The notes under the pieces: generated by a model | What the model was told of the DNA's origin: nothing | What the model saw: the letters and a program-made list of their open reading frames with translations, nothing else | The model's database searches: none | NCBI RefSeq assembly: GCF_014322765.1 | Contig: NZ_JAASTZ010000010.1 | Location: 51,522 to 115,521, forward strand | DNA from: Listeria immobilis | Lineage (GTDB): Bacteria > Bacillota > Bacilli > Lactobacillales > Listeriaceae | Reading direction: 5' to 3' | DNA: 64,000 nucleotides | Part shown: positions 1 through 9,820 of the stretch, one piece after another | How positions within the stretch are numbered: the stretch's first letter is position 1 | Layout: each line of letters starts with the position of its first letter | Made by a program: the position numbers and the translations under genes

Positions 1-71
1 GTCATCCAACCATTCCGGTAAAGGCTTTTAAAACTTTCTCTTATATGTCTTCCTATTGTCCTAAATTTCAT
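1..71 (-). CDS. ftsX: FtsX cell-division ABC permease (N-terminal fragment)
   Basis: Only the first 23 codons lie in the window; the gene continues past base 1. The ATG at 71-69 opens a frame reading [20 protein letters not shown], the cytoplasmic N-terminus typical of Gram-positive FtsX. It overlaps the end of ftsE by 11 bp, the usual translational coupling of ftsEX. FtsX is the membrane partner of FtsE and, in Firmicutes, controls peptidoglycan hydrolases at the cell surface. The identification rests on this short peptide and on the position directly after ftsE. Confidence 0.85.
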   Translation of the reverse strand, partial: MKFRTIGRHIRESFKSLYRNGWM

Positions 72-747
72 AACCATATTCTCCTTGCTGCTCATCACGA
101 ACGATTCGACCATTTTCAATAGCTATTACCCGATGTTTTAATGTGTTTACAATTTCTTTATTATGGGTAGCCATTACTATGGTTGTTCCGCGATTGCTTA
201 TTTCCTCAAGGATATTCATGATTTCCCATGAAGTATCAGGATCTAGATTACCGGTCGGCTCATCTGCTATTAATACTTTTGGCATATTGGCAATGGAGCG
301 GGCAATGGATATCCGCTGTTGCTCACCACCGGAAAGTTCATCCGGCAACATTCTTACTTTATGCTTAAGGTTGACTAAATCAAGCACTTCCATAACACGT
401 TCTTTAATTACGGCTGGCTCAGTTTCAACCACTTCCATCGCATAAGCAATGTTTTCATATACTGTTTTGCTTTGAAGCAATTTGTAATCTTGGAAAACCA
501 CACCTACGTTACGACGCAAATACGGAACTTCACGATTTTTCATATTGATCAAATCAAATTTATCTACGGTGATTTTGCCTTTTGTCGCTCGCTCTTCTCT
601 GTAAATCATTTTAATAAAGGTTGATTTACCAGCACCACTTGGTCCTACAACATAAACAAATTCCCCTTCACCAATGCTAATATTTAATCCATTAGCAGCG
701 GTTATACCATTGGGGTATTTCTTATACACATCTTCCATTAATATCAT
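61..747 (-). CDS. ftsE: FtsE cell-division ABC transporter ATPase
   Basis: Cytoplasmic ATPase of the FtsEX complex, which couples ATP hydrolysis to activation of septal or lateral cell-wall hydrolases. The 228 aa match the family length. Visible motifs are Walker A GPSGAGKS at residues 35-42, the ABC signature LSGGEQQR at about 138-145, Walker B VLIADEP at about 158-164 and the switch His in MATHN. The first ATG is preceded by AAGGTGAT; a second ATG three codons on (MEDVYKK) is possible. The gene overlaps ftsX downstream. Confidence 0.95.
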   Translation of the reverse strand: MILMEDVYKKYPNGITAANGLNISIGEGEFVYVVGPSGAGKSTFIKMIYREERATKGKITVDKFDLINMKNREVPYLRRNVGVVFQDYKLLQSKTVYENIAYAMEVVETEPAVIKERVMEVLDLVNLKHKVRMLPDELSGGEQQRISIARSIANMPKVLIADEPTGNLDPDTSWEIMNILEEISNRGTTIVMATHNKEIVNTLKHRVIAIENGRIVRDEQQGEYGYEI

Positions 748-1185
748 TTTATCACCTTACTATGCCTTTCTACTAAGTTACATTTTAGGTAATGCATGTT
801 AACCATGAAGATGTACTGTTTGTGGACACAAATCTAAACTCACAACATAAGATTAATTATACCATGACAGTTTTTCATCTATAGGTTAATTGCATTACAA
901 TTATATTTCAAGGTATGACAATATTTCCATTATTGTAATAGGAAAGGCGATTATATTCACGTTTTCCACTTTTTTTGTTGTATTAGATATTGACAAAATA
1001 AAAAAGCACCGACATCGGTCTTTTCCACTGCTAACATTGTAACTTGTTTTTACGCTAATTAACATTACAGGTACATTAAAAATCATTACAGTTCTAGCTA
1101 TCGGAATAGACCAATTGTATTAAAACAGCTTCAATTCCGCTAATACAGTAAATTGTTTTTGTCATAAAACTGTCAAAAATAATTT
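748..1185. other. Gene-free region upstream of ftsE
   Basis: About 440 bp between the terminator of the yitT-like gene and ftsE. It is AT-rich. A 61-codon minus-strand frame (901-1086) has no ribosome binding site and no recognisable protein. The only structures seen are the ftsE promoter candidate and a short ACCGACATCGGT hairpin (1008-1019) with a minus-strand T-run, too weak to call a terminator. Confidence 0.4.
856..864 (-). promoter_or_regulatory. Extended -10 promoter candidate for ftsEX
   Basis: On the minus strand the sequence reads TGGTATAAT, a perfect extended -10 (TGnTATAAT), about 110 bp upstream of the ftsE start. No good -35 hexamer sits 17 bp upstream, which fits an extended -10 promoter. 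The strength of the motif is seen; its use is inferred. Confidence 0.5.
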
Positions 1186-1229
1186 TAAAAAACTACCACA
1201 CTGAGACGAAAACACTCAATGTGGTAGTT
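1186..1229 (-). terminator. Rho-independent terminator after the yitT-like gene
   Basis: Inverted repeat 1191-1205 / 1215-1229 (AACTACCACACTGAG against its near-perfect complement, one G-U pair) with T-runs on both sides, so it may work in both directions. It ends 3 bp from the stop codon of the upstream gene and closes the secA-prfB-yitT transcript. Confidence 0.85.
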
Positions 1230-1232
1230 TTT

Positions 1233-2096
1233 TTAGGATGTAAAACCTTCTCCCATGACCTCGCTGGCACTCATTACGACAACAAAAGCTTCTGGATCGA
1301 TTTCTTTAATTACCTCTTTTAATCTTGAAAATTCACTTTGAGCAATAACACATAACAATATTTGTTTTTCATCTTCTGTATAACCGCCCTTTGCAGAAAG
1401 TCGTGTGATTCCACGATCAATTTTAAAAAGAATCGCTTGTCTAATAGCTTCTTGATTTTCCGAAATTATAAAAACTGTTTTGGATTGATTTAAACCAACT
1501 TGTACTAAATCGATAGTTTTACTTGTAGCAAAAAGACCGATAAGTGCATAAAGCCCTGATTCTACATCAAATACGAACATAGCTGAGATAACAACAAAAC
1601 CGTCAATTAATGCTACACAAATCCCCAATGTTAAATGAGAATACTTATGCAAGATTTGTGCAGCTACATCAGTTCCACCAGTTGAAGCTTTACCTCGAAA
1701 TACTACCCCAAGGCCCATCCCTACTAATGCACCACCAAATAAAGCGGCAACTAATGGTTCGTTGGTCCATGGTGCTAAATTCTGCGTTAAGTAGACAAAG
1801 AGTGGCAACAACATGGTGCCAACGAATGTTTTCAAACCAAATTGATATCCTAAAAAGAACAACCCAGCAAGAAACAGCGGAATATTAAATGCCCATTGAA
1901 TAAATGCCGGATTCCAACCGGTTAAATAGTTAATAATTGTACTTATCCCGCTCACACCACCAGAAGCAATATGATTGGGTAACAGTAAAACATTGAAAGC
2001 TAGTGCAATTAAAGCCGCACCAATAATAACATATAAATATTCCATTAATTTAGCTGTTTTTGGGGATAAAGGTTGTCTTTTTCGTTTATTTATCAT
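1233..2096 (-). CDS. YitT family membrane protein (DUF161/DUF2179)
   Basis: 287 aa with a short basic N-terminus, about five hydrophobic segments between residues 20 and 185 including a small-residue-rich loop (GMGLGVVFRGKASTGGTD), and a soluble C-terminal DUF2179 domain (about 205-280). This architecture defines the YitT/YqfU/YebE group, whose transported substrate is unknown. It starts 3 bp after the prfB stop; the prfB end (AGGATTGGAT) supplies the ribosome binding site, so the two are probably translated together. The family call is firm; the function is not known. Confidence 0.85.
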   Translation of the reverse strand: MINKRKRQPLSPKTAKLMEYLYVIIGAALIALAFNVLLLPNHIASGGVSGISTIINYLTGWNPAFIQWAFNIPLFLAGLFFLGYQFGLKTFVGTMLLPLFVYLTQNLAPWTNEPLVAALFGGALVGMGLGVVFRGKASTGGTDVAAQILHKYSHLTLGICVALIDGFVVISAMFVFDVESGLYALIGLFATSKTIDLVQVGLNQSKTVFIISENQEAIRQAILFKIDRGITRLSAKGGYTEDEKQILLCVIAQSEFSRLKEVIKEIDPEAFVVVMSASEVMGEGFTS

Positions 2097-2099
2097 ATT

Positions 2100-3201
2100 T
2101 TATCCAATCCTAGAACGCAAATATGAATTAATAAAGTCGTCTAAATCTCCATCCATCACTGCTTGAATATTACCAGTTTCATAATTTGTGCGATGATCTT
2201 TCACCATGGAGTAAGGATGGAAAACATAAGAGCGAATTTGGCTTCCCCAACCAATTTCCTTTTGTTCTCCACGAATTTCTGCTAGCTCGCGTTCTTTTTC
2301 TTCTTGTTCTTTTTGGTAAAGTTTTGTTTTCAACATTTTCATTGCTTGATCACGGTTTTTAAGCTGCGACCGCTCAGATTGACAAGTTACAACAATACCT
2401 GATGGAATGTGCGTCATCCGAACTGCAGAATCGGTGGTATTAATATGTTGCCCACCAGCACCAGTTGCTCGGTACGTATCAATTTTCAAGTCTTCTGGGC
2501 GCACTTCAATTTCAATATCGTCATCAAGTTCTGGCATAACATCCACCGAAACAAAAGAAGTATGACGGCGACCTGACGAATCAAATGGTGAAATACGGAC
2601 AAGACGATGAACGCCCTTTTCCGCTTTTAAATAGCCGTATGCATTGTGCCCTTTGATTAGTAACGTTACGCTTTTAATTCCCGCTTCATCTCCAGCTTGA
2701 TAATCAAGCATTTCTACCTTAAAGCCTTTTTTCTCTGACCAACGTTGGTACATGCGAAGTAACATCGAACCCCAGTCTTGTGATTCCGTACCACCAGCAC
2801 CTGGATGCAACTCTAAAATCGCATTATTTTTATCATAGGGATCGCTTAACATTAATTTCAACTCAAACGCATTAATCGTCCCCATATAAGCAGTAATATC
2901 TTTTTCTAGTTCTTTTTGTAAATCTTCATCAGCTTCTTCTTTCAATAATTCTAAACTTATTTCCATGCTTTCTTGCTCTTCTTCTAACGCATGAAAAGCT
3001 TGATAAGTTTCTTTGTAACCATTGGACTCATTGATTACTTTTTGCGCTGCTTGTTGATCGTTCCAAAAATTTGGATCTAACATTTGATCCTCTAACTCAG
3101 CAATCCGAACTTCCATGCTATCTAAGTCAAAGAGACCCCCTAAAGTCTTTGATTTGCTGTGCTGTTTTTTCTAATTCATTCCGAATCTCTGCTAATTCCA
3201 T
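2100..3201 (-). CDS. prfB: Peptide chain release factor 2 (programmed +1 frameshift)
   Basis: RF2 ends translation at UGA and UAA. The protein comes from two frames: ATG at 3201-3199 (after AAGGTGG) opens 24 codons ending in CTT and an in-frame TGA at 3129-3127; a +1 slip then continues as DLDSMEVRI to 2100, giving 366 aa, the normal RF2 length. The tripeptide anticodon SPF is at [13 protein letters not shown] and the catalytic GGQ is in [15 protein letters not shown] gene call starting at 3116 would lose the first 28 residues. It lies downstream of secA, a common Firmicute pairing. Confidence 0.95.
3126..3141 (-). promoter_or_regulatory. RF2 autoregulatory frameshift site
   Basis: On the minus strand the sequence is AGGGGGTCTCTTTGAC: an internal Shine-Dalgarno (AGGGGG, 3141-3136), a slippery CTT, the in-frame stop TGA, and a C after it that weakens the stop. 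This is the classical prfB element. When RF2 is scarce, ribosomes pause at UGA and slip +1, which restores RF2 synthesis. The TGA is codon 25. Confidence 0.95.
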
Positions 3202-3246
3202 TCTTAATTCCACCTTTTTTTGAATTTACTTAGAAACTTTCATAGC

Positions 3247-3275
3247 AAAAAGCGCCGTCTTGCAGGCGCTTTTTT
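3247..3275 (-). terminator. Hairpin between secA and prfB
   Basis: Stem AGCGCC (3251-3256) / GGCGCT (3265-3270) with an 8-base loop, followed on the minus strand by a run of five T. It sits just after the secA stop and 45 bp before prfB, so it may attenuate rather than fully stop readthrough. Confidence 0.7.
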
Positions 3276-3287
3276 AGTTTTCTCAAA

Positions 3288-5801
3288 CTATGCTTCTTTT
3301 CCATGACAATTTTTATATTTCTTTCCGCTACCACAAGGACATGGATCATTACGTCCAATATGTTGATCTTTACGAATTGGTTGGCGTTTAGCTTCTGGCT
3401 TGCCTTCATCTGGATTAACAGCCTCACCTTTAGCAACCTGCTCACGTTCAAGGTTTTGACGAATTTCTGCTTTCATAATGTAACGAGCGACATCTTCATC
3501 AATAGAGGATACCATTGTTTCAAACATCTCGAAACCTTCTGATTGGTATTCACGAAGCGGATCGATTTGACCATATGCGCGAAGATGAATTCCATCACGA
3601 AGATGATCCATCGCATCAATATGATCTACCCATTTCGTATCAACCACACGAAGTAATACTACTTTTTCAAATTCGTTAAACTCTTCTGGTGGTAACATTG
3701 TTTCTTTTTCGTCATAAGCGGCTTTTATTTTATCTAAAATTAGATTTTGAATATCTTCACTTGTACGATTTTGTAAATCATCCAGTGTAATCGTGCCTTC
3801 TGGAAGTAAATTGGCATCTACATAATCAATGATTCCTTGCAAGTTCCAGTCTTCTTCTGGCTCACGACTGGAAGCATTACTTGAAACAATGTAATTCACT
3901 GTACGTTGAATCATTTGATCAATAATTTCACGCAAACTATTTTCAGCATTAATTACTTCATAACGTTGCTTATAAATAACTTCCCGTTGTTGGCGAAGTA
4001 CATCATCATATTGTAGTACTTGTTTACGTGAATCAAAGTTATTTCCTTCGACACGTCTTTGTGCTGATTCTACTGCACGACTAACCATCTTACTTTGGAT
4101 TGCATCTTCTGCCATACCAAAGCGTTCCATCATACTCTTCATATTATCAGAACCAAAGCGACGCATAAGTTCATCTTCCATAGAAAGATAAAATTGAGTC
4201 ACACCTGGATCACCTTGACGCCCAGCACGACCACGCAACTGGTTATCAATACGACGAGATTCATGGCGTTCTGTACCAATAACAGCTAAACCACCAGCTT
4301 CAATGGTACCTTCACCAAGTTTAATGTCTGTACCACGACCGGCCATGTTCGTTGCTATTACTACTGCGCCTTTTTCACCGGCATTTTTAATAATATCTGC
4401 TTCACGTTCATGTTGTTTGGCATTCAGTACTTCGTGTTTAATACCTTTACGTTTTAATTTGCTAGAAATAAGTTCCGATGTTTCGATTGCAACAGTACCA
4501 ACAAGAACTGGTTGTCCTTTGGCATTTCGCTCTGCAATATCTTCTACAACCGCATTAAATTTCGCTTCAATTGTTGTAAAAATCAAATCCGGACGGTCGT
4601 CACGAATAATAACTTTATTAGTTGGAATCTCAATAACGCGCATGTTATAAATGTCACGAAATTCTTCTTCTTCCGTTTTCGCAGTACCAGTCATCCCAGC
4701 AAGTTTTTTGTACATTCGGAAATAGTTCTGGAATGTGATAGTTGCCATTGTTTTAGATTCATTTTGGATAGTCACGCCTTCTTTTGCTTCTAAAGCTTGA
4801 TGTAATCCCTCGCTAAAACGGCGACCTTTCATAATACGACCAGTAAATTGATCAACAATTAGTACCTCGTCATCTTGAGCTACATAATCAACATCTAAAC
4901 TCATTGTATAGTTTGCTTTAAGTGCTTGAGCAATATGATGCAAAATAACTGTATTCTCTAAATCAAACAAGTTATCTACATCAAAATAATTTTCACCTTT
5001 CGTCATACCATCTTCAGTTAATTGTACAGATTTTGTTTTTATATCAACTGTATAATCTTTCTCTTCTGTCAAAGTACGAACAAAAGTATTTGCTCGAACA
5101 TAGAGAATAGTCGATTTCTCGGCTTCTCCTGAAATAATCAATGGGGTTCTTGCTTCATCGATTAAAATGGAGTCGACCTCATCAATAACTGAAAAAGCTA
5201 AAGGACGTTGCACCATTTCTTCTTTGTAAACGACCATATTATCACGTAGATAGTCAAACCCTAATTCATTATTTGTACTATACGTAATGTCACATGCATA
5301 GGCTTCTCGTTTTTCTGCACTTGATAATGCATTTAAGTTTAATCCTACAGAAAGACCTAAGAAATTATATAAAACTCCCATTTCTTCCGCATCACGATGT
5401 GCCAAGTATTCATTGACTGTAACAACATGTACACCCTCGCCAGAAAGCGCATTTAAATAAACTGGTAGTGTTGCTGTTAGCGTTTTACCTTCACCAGTTT
5501 TCATCTCGGCGATATTACCTTCATGTAGAACAATCCCACCCATTAATTGCACTTTAAATGGATATAGACCAAGAGCACGTTTTGCTCCTTCTCTAGCTAC
5601 AGCAAATGCTTCTACTAATAAATCATCCAGTGTTTCCCCTTTTTGAACACGCTCTTTGAACTCTACTGTTTTTTCACGTAGAGCTTCATCAGAAAGGGCT
5701 GCTGTTTCATCCGCCAATGCAATGATTTCATCTGCTTTTCTTTCCAAATATTTAACATCTTTTTTTCCTGATTCAAAAATCTTTTTCAATAGTCCTGCCA
5801 T
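3288..5801 (-). CDS. secA: Preprotein translocase ATPase SecA
   Basis: ATP-driven motor that pushes secreted preproteins through SecYEG at the membrane. 837 aa, the usual length of SecA1. Motifs: Walker A MKTGEGKT (100-107), [13 protein letters not shown] near 208-220, the helicase motif GRGTDI with the following [13 protein letters not shown], the preprotein cross-linking region between, and a C-terminal zinc-binding tail [14 protein letters not shown] used for SecB or lipid contact. The start ATG has GAGGAGA upstream. The full motif set marks the housekeeping SecA rather than the shorter accessory SecA2. Confidence 0.97.
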   Translation of the reverse strand: MAGLLKKIFESGKKDVKYLERKADEIIALADETAALSDEALREKTVEFKERVQKGETLDDLLVEAFAVAREGAKRALGLYPFKVQLMGGIVLHEGNIAEMKTGEGKTLTATLPVYLNALSGEGVHVVTVNEYLAHRDAEEMGVLYNFLGLSVGLNLNALSSAEKREAYACDITYSTNNELGFDYLRDNMVVYKEEMVQRPLAFSVIDEVDSILIDEARTPLIISGEAEKSTILYVRANTFVRTLTEEKDYTVDIKTKSVQLTEDGMTKGENYFDVDNLFDLENTVILHHIAQALKANYTMSLDVDYVAQDDEVLIVDQFTGRIMKGRRFSEGLHQALEAKEGVTIQNESKTMATITFQNYFRMYKKLAGMTGTAKTEEEEFRDIYNMRVIEIPTNKVIIRDDRPDLIFTTIEAKFNAVVEDIAERNAKGQPVLVGTVAIETSELISSKLKRKGIKHEVLNAKQHEREADIIKNAGEKGAVVIATNMAGRGTDIKLGEGTIEAGGLAVIGTERHESRRIDNQLRGRAGRQGDPGVTQFYLSMEDELMRRFGSDNMKSMMERFGMAEDAIQSKMVSRAVESAQRRVEGNNFDSRKQVLQYDDVLRQQREVIYKQRYEVINAENSLREIIDQMIQRTVNYIVSSNASSREPEEDWNLQGIIDYVDANLLPEGTITLDDLQNRTSEDIQNLILDKIKAAYDEKETMLPPEEFNEFEKVVLLRVVDTKWVDHIDAMDHLRDGIHLRAYGQIDPLREYQSEGFEMFETMVSSIDEDVARYIMKAEIRQNLEREQVAKGEAVNPDEGKPEAKRQPIRKDQHIGRNDPCPCGSGKKYKNCHGKEA

Positions 5802-5981
5802 TTAAATTCTCCTCTACTGTTTTCGCTGTCTTCATGCAGTTTCATCTATGATAACTTTCAGGAATTATCTTATTTTAAATACACAAACCAATTCTATCAC
5901 TTATTAGATAAAATATACAACTGCTTATCTCTTTTTAATGAATAAAAAATTAAATATGTTCATATATTCTTCACTCTTAAC

Positions 5982-6012
5982 AAAAAAGTGAGGACCAGAA
6001 TCTGGCCCCCAC
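5982..6012 (-). terminator. Terminator after hpf
   Basis: An 11-bp stem (5988-5998 with 6002-6012, two G-U pairs) and a 3-base loop, followed on the minus strand by six T. It lies 17 bp after the hpf stop. Confidence 0.85.
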
Positions 6013-6028
6013 CCTTTATTTCAAAAAA

Positions 6029-6592
6029 TTAATTCGTTTCAATTAAACCATACTTTCCATCTTTACGTGAATAAACAATATTAGTGCCATTAGTTTCAGC
6101 ATCTGTATATACATAAAAACTGTGTCCAAGCAAATTCATTTGTAAAACAGCTTCTTCACTATCCATTGGTTTTAATGAAAATTGTTTTGTTCTTACGATT
6201 TCAAGATCAAAATCACCTTCATGTTCTTCCGGTGGTGTACTGCCGTTTACATCTGAGTAGGCAAAATAGTCTCTTTCTGCCCCTTTATCACGGAATTTAC
6301 GATTTACTTTTGTTTTATGTTTACGAATTTGTCTCTCTAGTTTATCTACAATTAAGTCGATACTTGCATATAAATCTCCACTTGTTTCTTCTGCACGTAA
6401 AACAAGATTTGGGAGAGGAATAGTCACTTCAACTTTCGCATTTTTATCAGAATATACTTTTAAATTAACATGTACGTTAGCGTCTGGTGTTTCCGTAAAA
6501 TAACGTTCTAGTTTATCAATTTTCTTTTCAACGTAATCTCTAATAGGTTCCGTCACTTCAATATTTTCACCACGAATGTTGTACTTCAGCAT
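6029..6592 (-). CDS. hpf: Long-form ribosome hibernation promoting factor
   Basis: 187 aa when started at MLKYNIRGENIEV; the ATG at 6592-6590 is preceded by AAAGGAGG, which excludes the longer frame with nine extra N-terminal residues. Residues 1-100 form the S30AE (YfiA-like) domain that blocks the 30S decoding centre. Residues about 130-187 (IVRTKQFSLKPMDSEEAVLQ...) form the dimerisation domain that joins two 70S ribosomes into 100S particles. In Listeria and other Firmicutes this protein acts in stationary phase and stress. It is transcribed alone, upstream of secA. Confidence 0.93.
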   Translation of the reverse strand: MLKYNIRGENIEVTEPIRDYVEKKIDKLERYFTETPDANVHVNLKVYSDKNAKVEVTIPLPNLVLRAEETSGDLYASIDLIVDKLERQIRKHKTKVNRKFRDKGAERDYFAYSDVNGSTPPEEHEGDFDLEIVRTKQFSLKPMDSEEAVLQMNLLGHSFYVYTDAETNGTNIVYSRKDGKYGLIETN

Positions 6593-6644
6593 AGTAATTC
6601 CTCCTTTGAAATAAAACAAATAACGATAAAGAAGAGTATTCTTC

Positions 6645-6667
6645 TTACTCTTAGTCTACGTGAAAAC
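6645..6667 (-). promoter_or_regulatory. Possible sigma-B promoter of hpf
   Basis: On the minus strand GTTT (6667-6664) and GAGTAA (6650-6645) are separated by 13 bp, one base away from the sigma-B pattern GTTT-N13-15-GGGTAA. It is 53 bp before the start codon. Long hpf genes of Listeria are reported to be stress induced, which would fit. The match is short, so confidence is low. Confidence 0.35.
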
Positions 6668-6785
6668 AACACGTTTTGCAAACATTTGCACAAAGAGTTT
6701 TGAAGCATTATTCTACTTATCTTTATTTACTATTTTATTCCACTAAATATACGCTCGCAAACCTTTTTTAGCAGATAAATATTAA

Positions 6786-7439
6786 CTATCTAAATATTGT
6801 TACTGCGGATACTCTTTTGACTCCCGCTTTTTTTAATTGCTGAGCTGCTAAGTTAAGCGTACTACCTGTAGTGTATATGTCATCAAAAAGAACAATCTCC
6901 TGTTGATGACATATTTCTCTCTGGAGATAAAAAACCTGCTCACTTTCCAAGCGTTCTTTTTTAGTTTTCTTAGATTGCTTTTCAGAATGCTTTCTAGCTA
7001 ATAATTCCTCGTATTTAATCCCAGCTTGTTTTAACATTCCTGCCGTTTGATTAAAACCACGTTCTAGTTTCCGTTCTTTACTTATTGGAATCGGAACAAT
7101 TATAGCGTTACTTTTGATGAATATCTGTTTAAGTTCTTGTTGAAAAATTGCACCTATTATATAGTCTCCTTGAAACTTATATTTTTTCATATAATTTTTT
7201 GCAAAATCGTTATACCGGAATATGGATTTATTGCTATCTAAATAAAACTGCTTATTTTGACAGTCATTACATACTGAAACCGCTGATTCTTTACTACATC
7301 TTTCACACAAGTGCTTTCCCAGTGCTTCAAAACTTGAGAAACATGTTCTACAACATAATCGTTTTTCTCCAAACAACCATTTCCAATCCCAACTTACTTC
7401 TGATTTTAAAGCTTGGAAACATAACAAACAGCTAGTCAT
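6786..7439 (-). CDS. comFC: ComFC, phosphoribosyltransferase-like competence protein
   Basis: 217 aa. The N-terminus carries a zinc-ribbon-like set of CxxC motifs (CLLC, CCRTC, CERC, CNDC) and the C-terminus has the PRTase signature IVLFDDIYTTGSTLN (about 180-194). In naturally competent bacteria ComFC acts with the helicase ComFA in handling incoming single-stranded DNA. It overlaps comFA by 8 bp, so the two are translationally coupled. No ComFB gene is present between them. Confidence 0.9.
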   Translation of the reverse strand: MTSCLLCFQALKSEVSWDWKWLFGEKRLCCRTCFSSFEALGKHLCERCSKESAVSVCNDCQNKQFYLDSNKSIFRYNDFAKNYMKKYKFQGDYIIGAIFQQELKQIFIKSNAIIVPIPISKERKLERGFNQTAGMLKQAGIKYEELLARKHSEKQSKKTKKERLESEQVFYLQREICHQQEIVLFDDIYTTGSTLNLAAQQLKKAGVKRVSAVTIFR

Positions 7440-8751
7440 CTAACAATCCCTCTGCAAAACCTAGTTCATTCATGCTTTGAATATGTTTAATCGCCCGCTT
7501 CATTTGAATTGTTTTTCCATAGTGGAAAAAGCAAACATCACCAGTGGGGTGTGTCTTTTTTCGTCCAGCGCGTCCGGAAATTTGAACTAAAGCTGCTTCT
7601 GTAAAAATCCTTTCTTCGCTTCCAAAAACGGCAACTTGAATATTAGTGAATGTTACACCTCGTTCTAAAATAGTTGTAGTTAATAATAATTTGATTTTCT
7701 CTTCTCGCAACCAAGCTACTTTTTCTTTTCTCGCTTCATCTGCTGAATGAACTGTGACTGGTTTTTCAAAGCCATATGTCACCAATACTTCTGCAAATTT
7801 TTCCATAACTTTAATCTCTGGAAAGAAAATGAGTGCTGGTTGTTTATATGTGTTAGTTTCCTTCATCCAATTGATAAGTTTTGGAGATATTTTACCTTCT
7901 GTTAGTTTTTTCTTCCATGGGCCAATCCAGCAAAGTTTTGGTACTGGAAGTTTTTTCCGGTGATAACGTGCTGGAATTTTCACAAAATGCCTTTTTCCTT
8001 GGATACATTCTTGTTGCCACTTTTCTTCTGGAGTTGCTGTAATAACAATGGTGGTACCTTCTTTTGAACGGGCTTTACTTACTGCGTATTCTAAAAATGG
8101 GTCTTTTGCAAAAGGAAAAGCATCTACTTCATCAATAAATATCACTTGGAATGCATCGTAAAAACGAACTAACTGATGCGTTGTTGCAAGCACAAACTGC
8201 TCATTTTGATATTTCTCTTTCGAATCACCATAGAGACAAACTATTTCCATATTTGGAAAAACTGCTTTTAAACGTGGATGTAATTCTAAGCATACATCTA
8301 CTCTCGGAGAAGCTAAACATATTTTATAGCCATGTTTTAACGCCATATTCATTCCTTCAAACAGCATTTCTGTCTTTCCTGAACCTGCAACAGCCCATAA
8401 GAGCATATCTTGCTTTTTTTCTAAGCTGGCAACCACCGCATCAGAAGCTTTTTTCTGTCCATCTGAAAGTGTTCCATCCCATTCCAAAAAAGATTCTTTT
8501 CTTTTTGGTAGAAGTATTGTTTTTTGGAAATACAATTTTTGACAGCTATTTACACGCCCCATAACAATACAATTCCGGCAATAAGTGCAAGCCTCTTGAC
8601 CACAATATACACAATCCATCTTTCCAAATAATTTTTGATTTGTATTACCACATCGAAAACACTTATTTTCAGATATAGCTGCTACTTCCTCCAGCCCCTT
8701 GGTATTTTCAAGTTCACTTTCTTGATACAGTCTTCCTGGAAAAACGTTCAT
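7432..8751 (-). CDS. comFA: ComFA, competence DNA-uptake helicase
   Basis: 439 aa cytoplasmic ATPase that drives DNA import through ComEC. The N-terminal four-cysteine zinc finger (CFRC...CVYC...CTYCRNC, residues 31-61) precedes a superfamily 2 helicase core with Walker A AVAGSGKT (120-127), DEVD box IFIDEVDAFPF, motif III TATPEE and motif VI QISGRAGRK. It is intact, with no frameshift. An upstream ComK-like AT-box pair (8816-8850) suggests competence control. In many Listeria comK is split by a prophage; comK is not in this window. Confidence 0.93.
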   Translation of the reverse strand: MNVFPGRLYQESELENTKGLEEVAAISENKCFRCGNTNQKLFGKMDCVYCGQEACTYCRNCIVMGRVNSCQKLYFQKTILLPKRKESFLEWDGTLSDGQKKASDAVVASLEKKQDMLLWAVAGSGKTEMLFEGMNMALKHGYKICLASPRVDVCLELHPRLKAVFPNMEIVCLYGDSKEKYQNEQFVLATTHQLVRFYDAFQVIFIDEVDAFPFAKDPFLEYAVSKARSKEGTTIVITATPEEKWQQECIQGKRHFVKIPARYHRKKLPVPKLCWIGPWKKKLTEGKISPKLINWMKETNTYKQPALIFFPEIKVMEKFAEVLVTYGFEKPVTVHSADEARKEKVAWLREEKIKLLLTTTILERGVTFTNIQVAVFGSEERIFTEAALVQISGRAGRKKTHPTGDVCFFHYGKTIQMKRAIKHIQSMNELGFAEGLLDD

Positions 8752-8815
8752 TGTGATTCACCTCTATTTAGTTATACAATATTTAGCTTATTCTTGCAGA
8801 AGTGATTATCTTATT

Positions 8816-8850
8816 TTCAATCTGTTTTCTCATGGGGAAAACAGATTTTT
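8816..8850 (-). promoter_or_regulatory. Candidate ComK box upstream of comFA
   Basis: Perfect AT-box AAAACAGATTTTT (8838-8850) fits AAAA-N5-TTTT. A second imperfect one (8816-8828, AAAACAGATTGAA on the minus strand) lies 9 bp away, close to the 8-bp spacing of type I ComK sites. The two halves also form an inverted repeat (TCTGTTTTC / GAAAACAGA). It is about 65-100 bp upstream of comFA. Motif seen; ComK binding inferred. Confidence 0.45.
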
Positions 8851-8913
8851 TCCTAGAAGAAAATTAGACTTTTCCTCCATTTAAAATCCTTAAAAAACAA
8901 TTTTGCCCTTCAC

Positions 8914-8945
8914 AAAAAAATTCCCCAGCTTTTTGACTGGGGAAT
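8914..8945 (-). terminator. Terminator after degV
   Basis: Perfect 9-bp stem ATTCCCCAG (8920-8928) / CTGGGGAAT (8937-8945) followed on the minus strand by a run of seven T. It begins 2 bp beyond the stop codon of degV. Confidence 0.9.
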
Positions 8946-8947
8946 CC

Positions 8948-9799
8948 TTATTTAATTGACCAAGTTAGTCCGAGCGCGCCTTCACCAAGGTGTGTTCCGA
9001 TAACTGGTCCAAAATAACTTAATTCAAATACCATTTCTGGAAACTTCTCTTCTAAATGTTTTCGCCATGCTTCACCTTTTTCTGGATCATTTCCATGAAT
9101 AACGTAGGCTTTTTCTGCTGTTTTATTTTGAATAGCAGCTTGGAGTATATCCTCAATTCGTTTAAGCGCCTTCTTTTGGGTCCGCACTTTTTCAAACAAA
9201 ACAATTTGCTTATCACTAAAATGAAGAATTGGTTTGATTTGAAGTAGACTCCCTACAAGCGCTTGAGCTCCATTAAGGCGACCACCACGTTGTAAATTGT
9301 TTAAATCATCTACCATAAAATAAGCATCTTGGGCTTGTTTTATTTTATCCAATTCCTTAAGAATATTCTCTACAGATTCATTTTCAATAGCCATTTTAGC
9401 CGCTTTAATAACAAGCATTCCTTGTGCCATACAAGAAAGTTCCGAATCATAGGCAATAACATTTAAGTCCTCAATTCCTTCTCCAGCTGTAGCAGCATTT
9501 TGGAAGGTCCCACTAATACCACTGGATAAATGAATCGTAATTATTGTGTCAAACCCTTGTGATTTCAGCGATTCAAACAATTGAATAAATTCTCCCGGGG
9601 CTGGTTGAGAAGAAGAAGGAAGATCCTTAGATACTTTTACCATTTCATAAAAGTCTGCTGTAGATAAATCCTCTCCTTCTCGATAAGCTTTGCCGTCAAT
9701 TATTACAGAAAGTGGTACGACATTAATTCTTAGTTGTTTTTTCACTTCATCTGGCAAATAAGTTGTGCTATCCGTCACCACTGCTATTTTTCCGTTCAT
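8948..9799 (-). CDS. degV: DegV family fatty-acid-binding protein
   Basis: 283 aa, the family length. The N-terminal signature KIAVVTDSTTYLP and the later SSQPAPGEF and TIHLSSGISGTFQNA are hallmarks of DegV/FakB proteins, which bind a fatty acid and, in the FakAB system, present it to the kinase FakA for phosphorylation. Whether this copy works with FakA cannot be told from sequence. It lies 21 bp after degU with RBS AGGGGGAA and shares its transcript. In Bacillus the homologue yviA also adjoins degU. Confidence 0.88.
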   Translation of the reverse strand: MNGKIAVVTDSTTYLPDEVKKQLRINVVPLSVIIDGKAYREGEDLSTADFYEMVKVSKDLPSSSQPAPGEFIQLFESLKSQGFDTIITIHLSSGISGTFQNAATAGEGIEDLNVIAYDSELSCMAQGMLVIKAAKMAIENESVENILKELDKIKQAQDAYFMVDDLNNLQRGGRLNGAQALVGSLLQIKPILHFSDKQIVLFEKVRTQKKALKRIEDILQAAIQNKTAEKAYVIHGNDPEKGEAWRKHLEEKFPEMVFELSYFGPVIGTHLGEGALGLTWSIK

Positions 9800-9820
9800 A
9801 TTTTCCCCCTGCCATTTTCT

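Noticed and set aside
901..1086. 61-codon minus-strand frame between ftsE and the yitT-like gene
   Set aside because: No ribosome binding site, odd composition, no recognisable protein family.
3230..3451. 73-codon frame over the secA end
   Set aside because: Overlaps the conserved SecA zinc tail in another frame and has no RBS.
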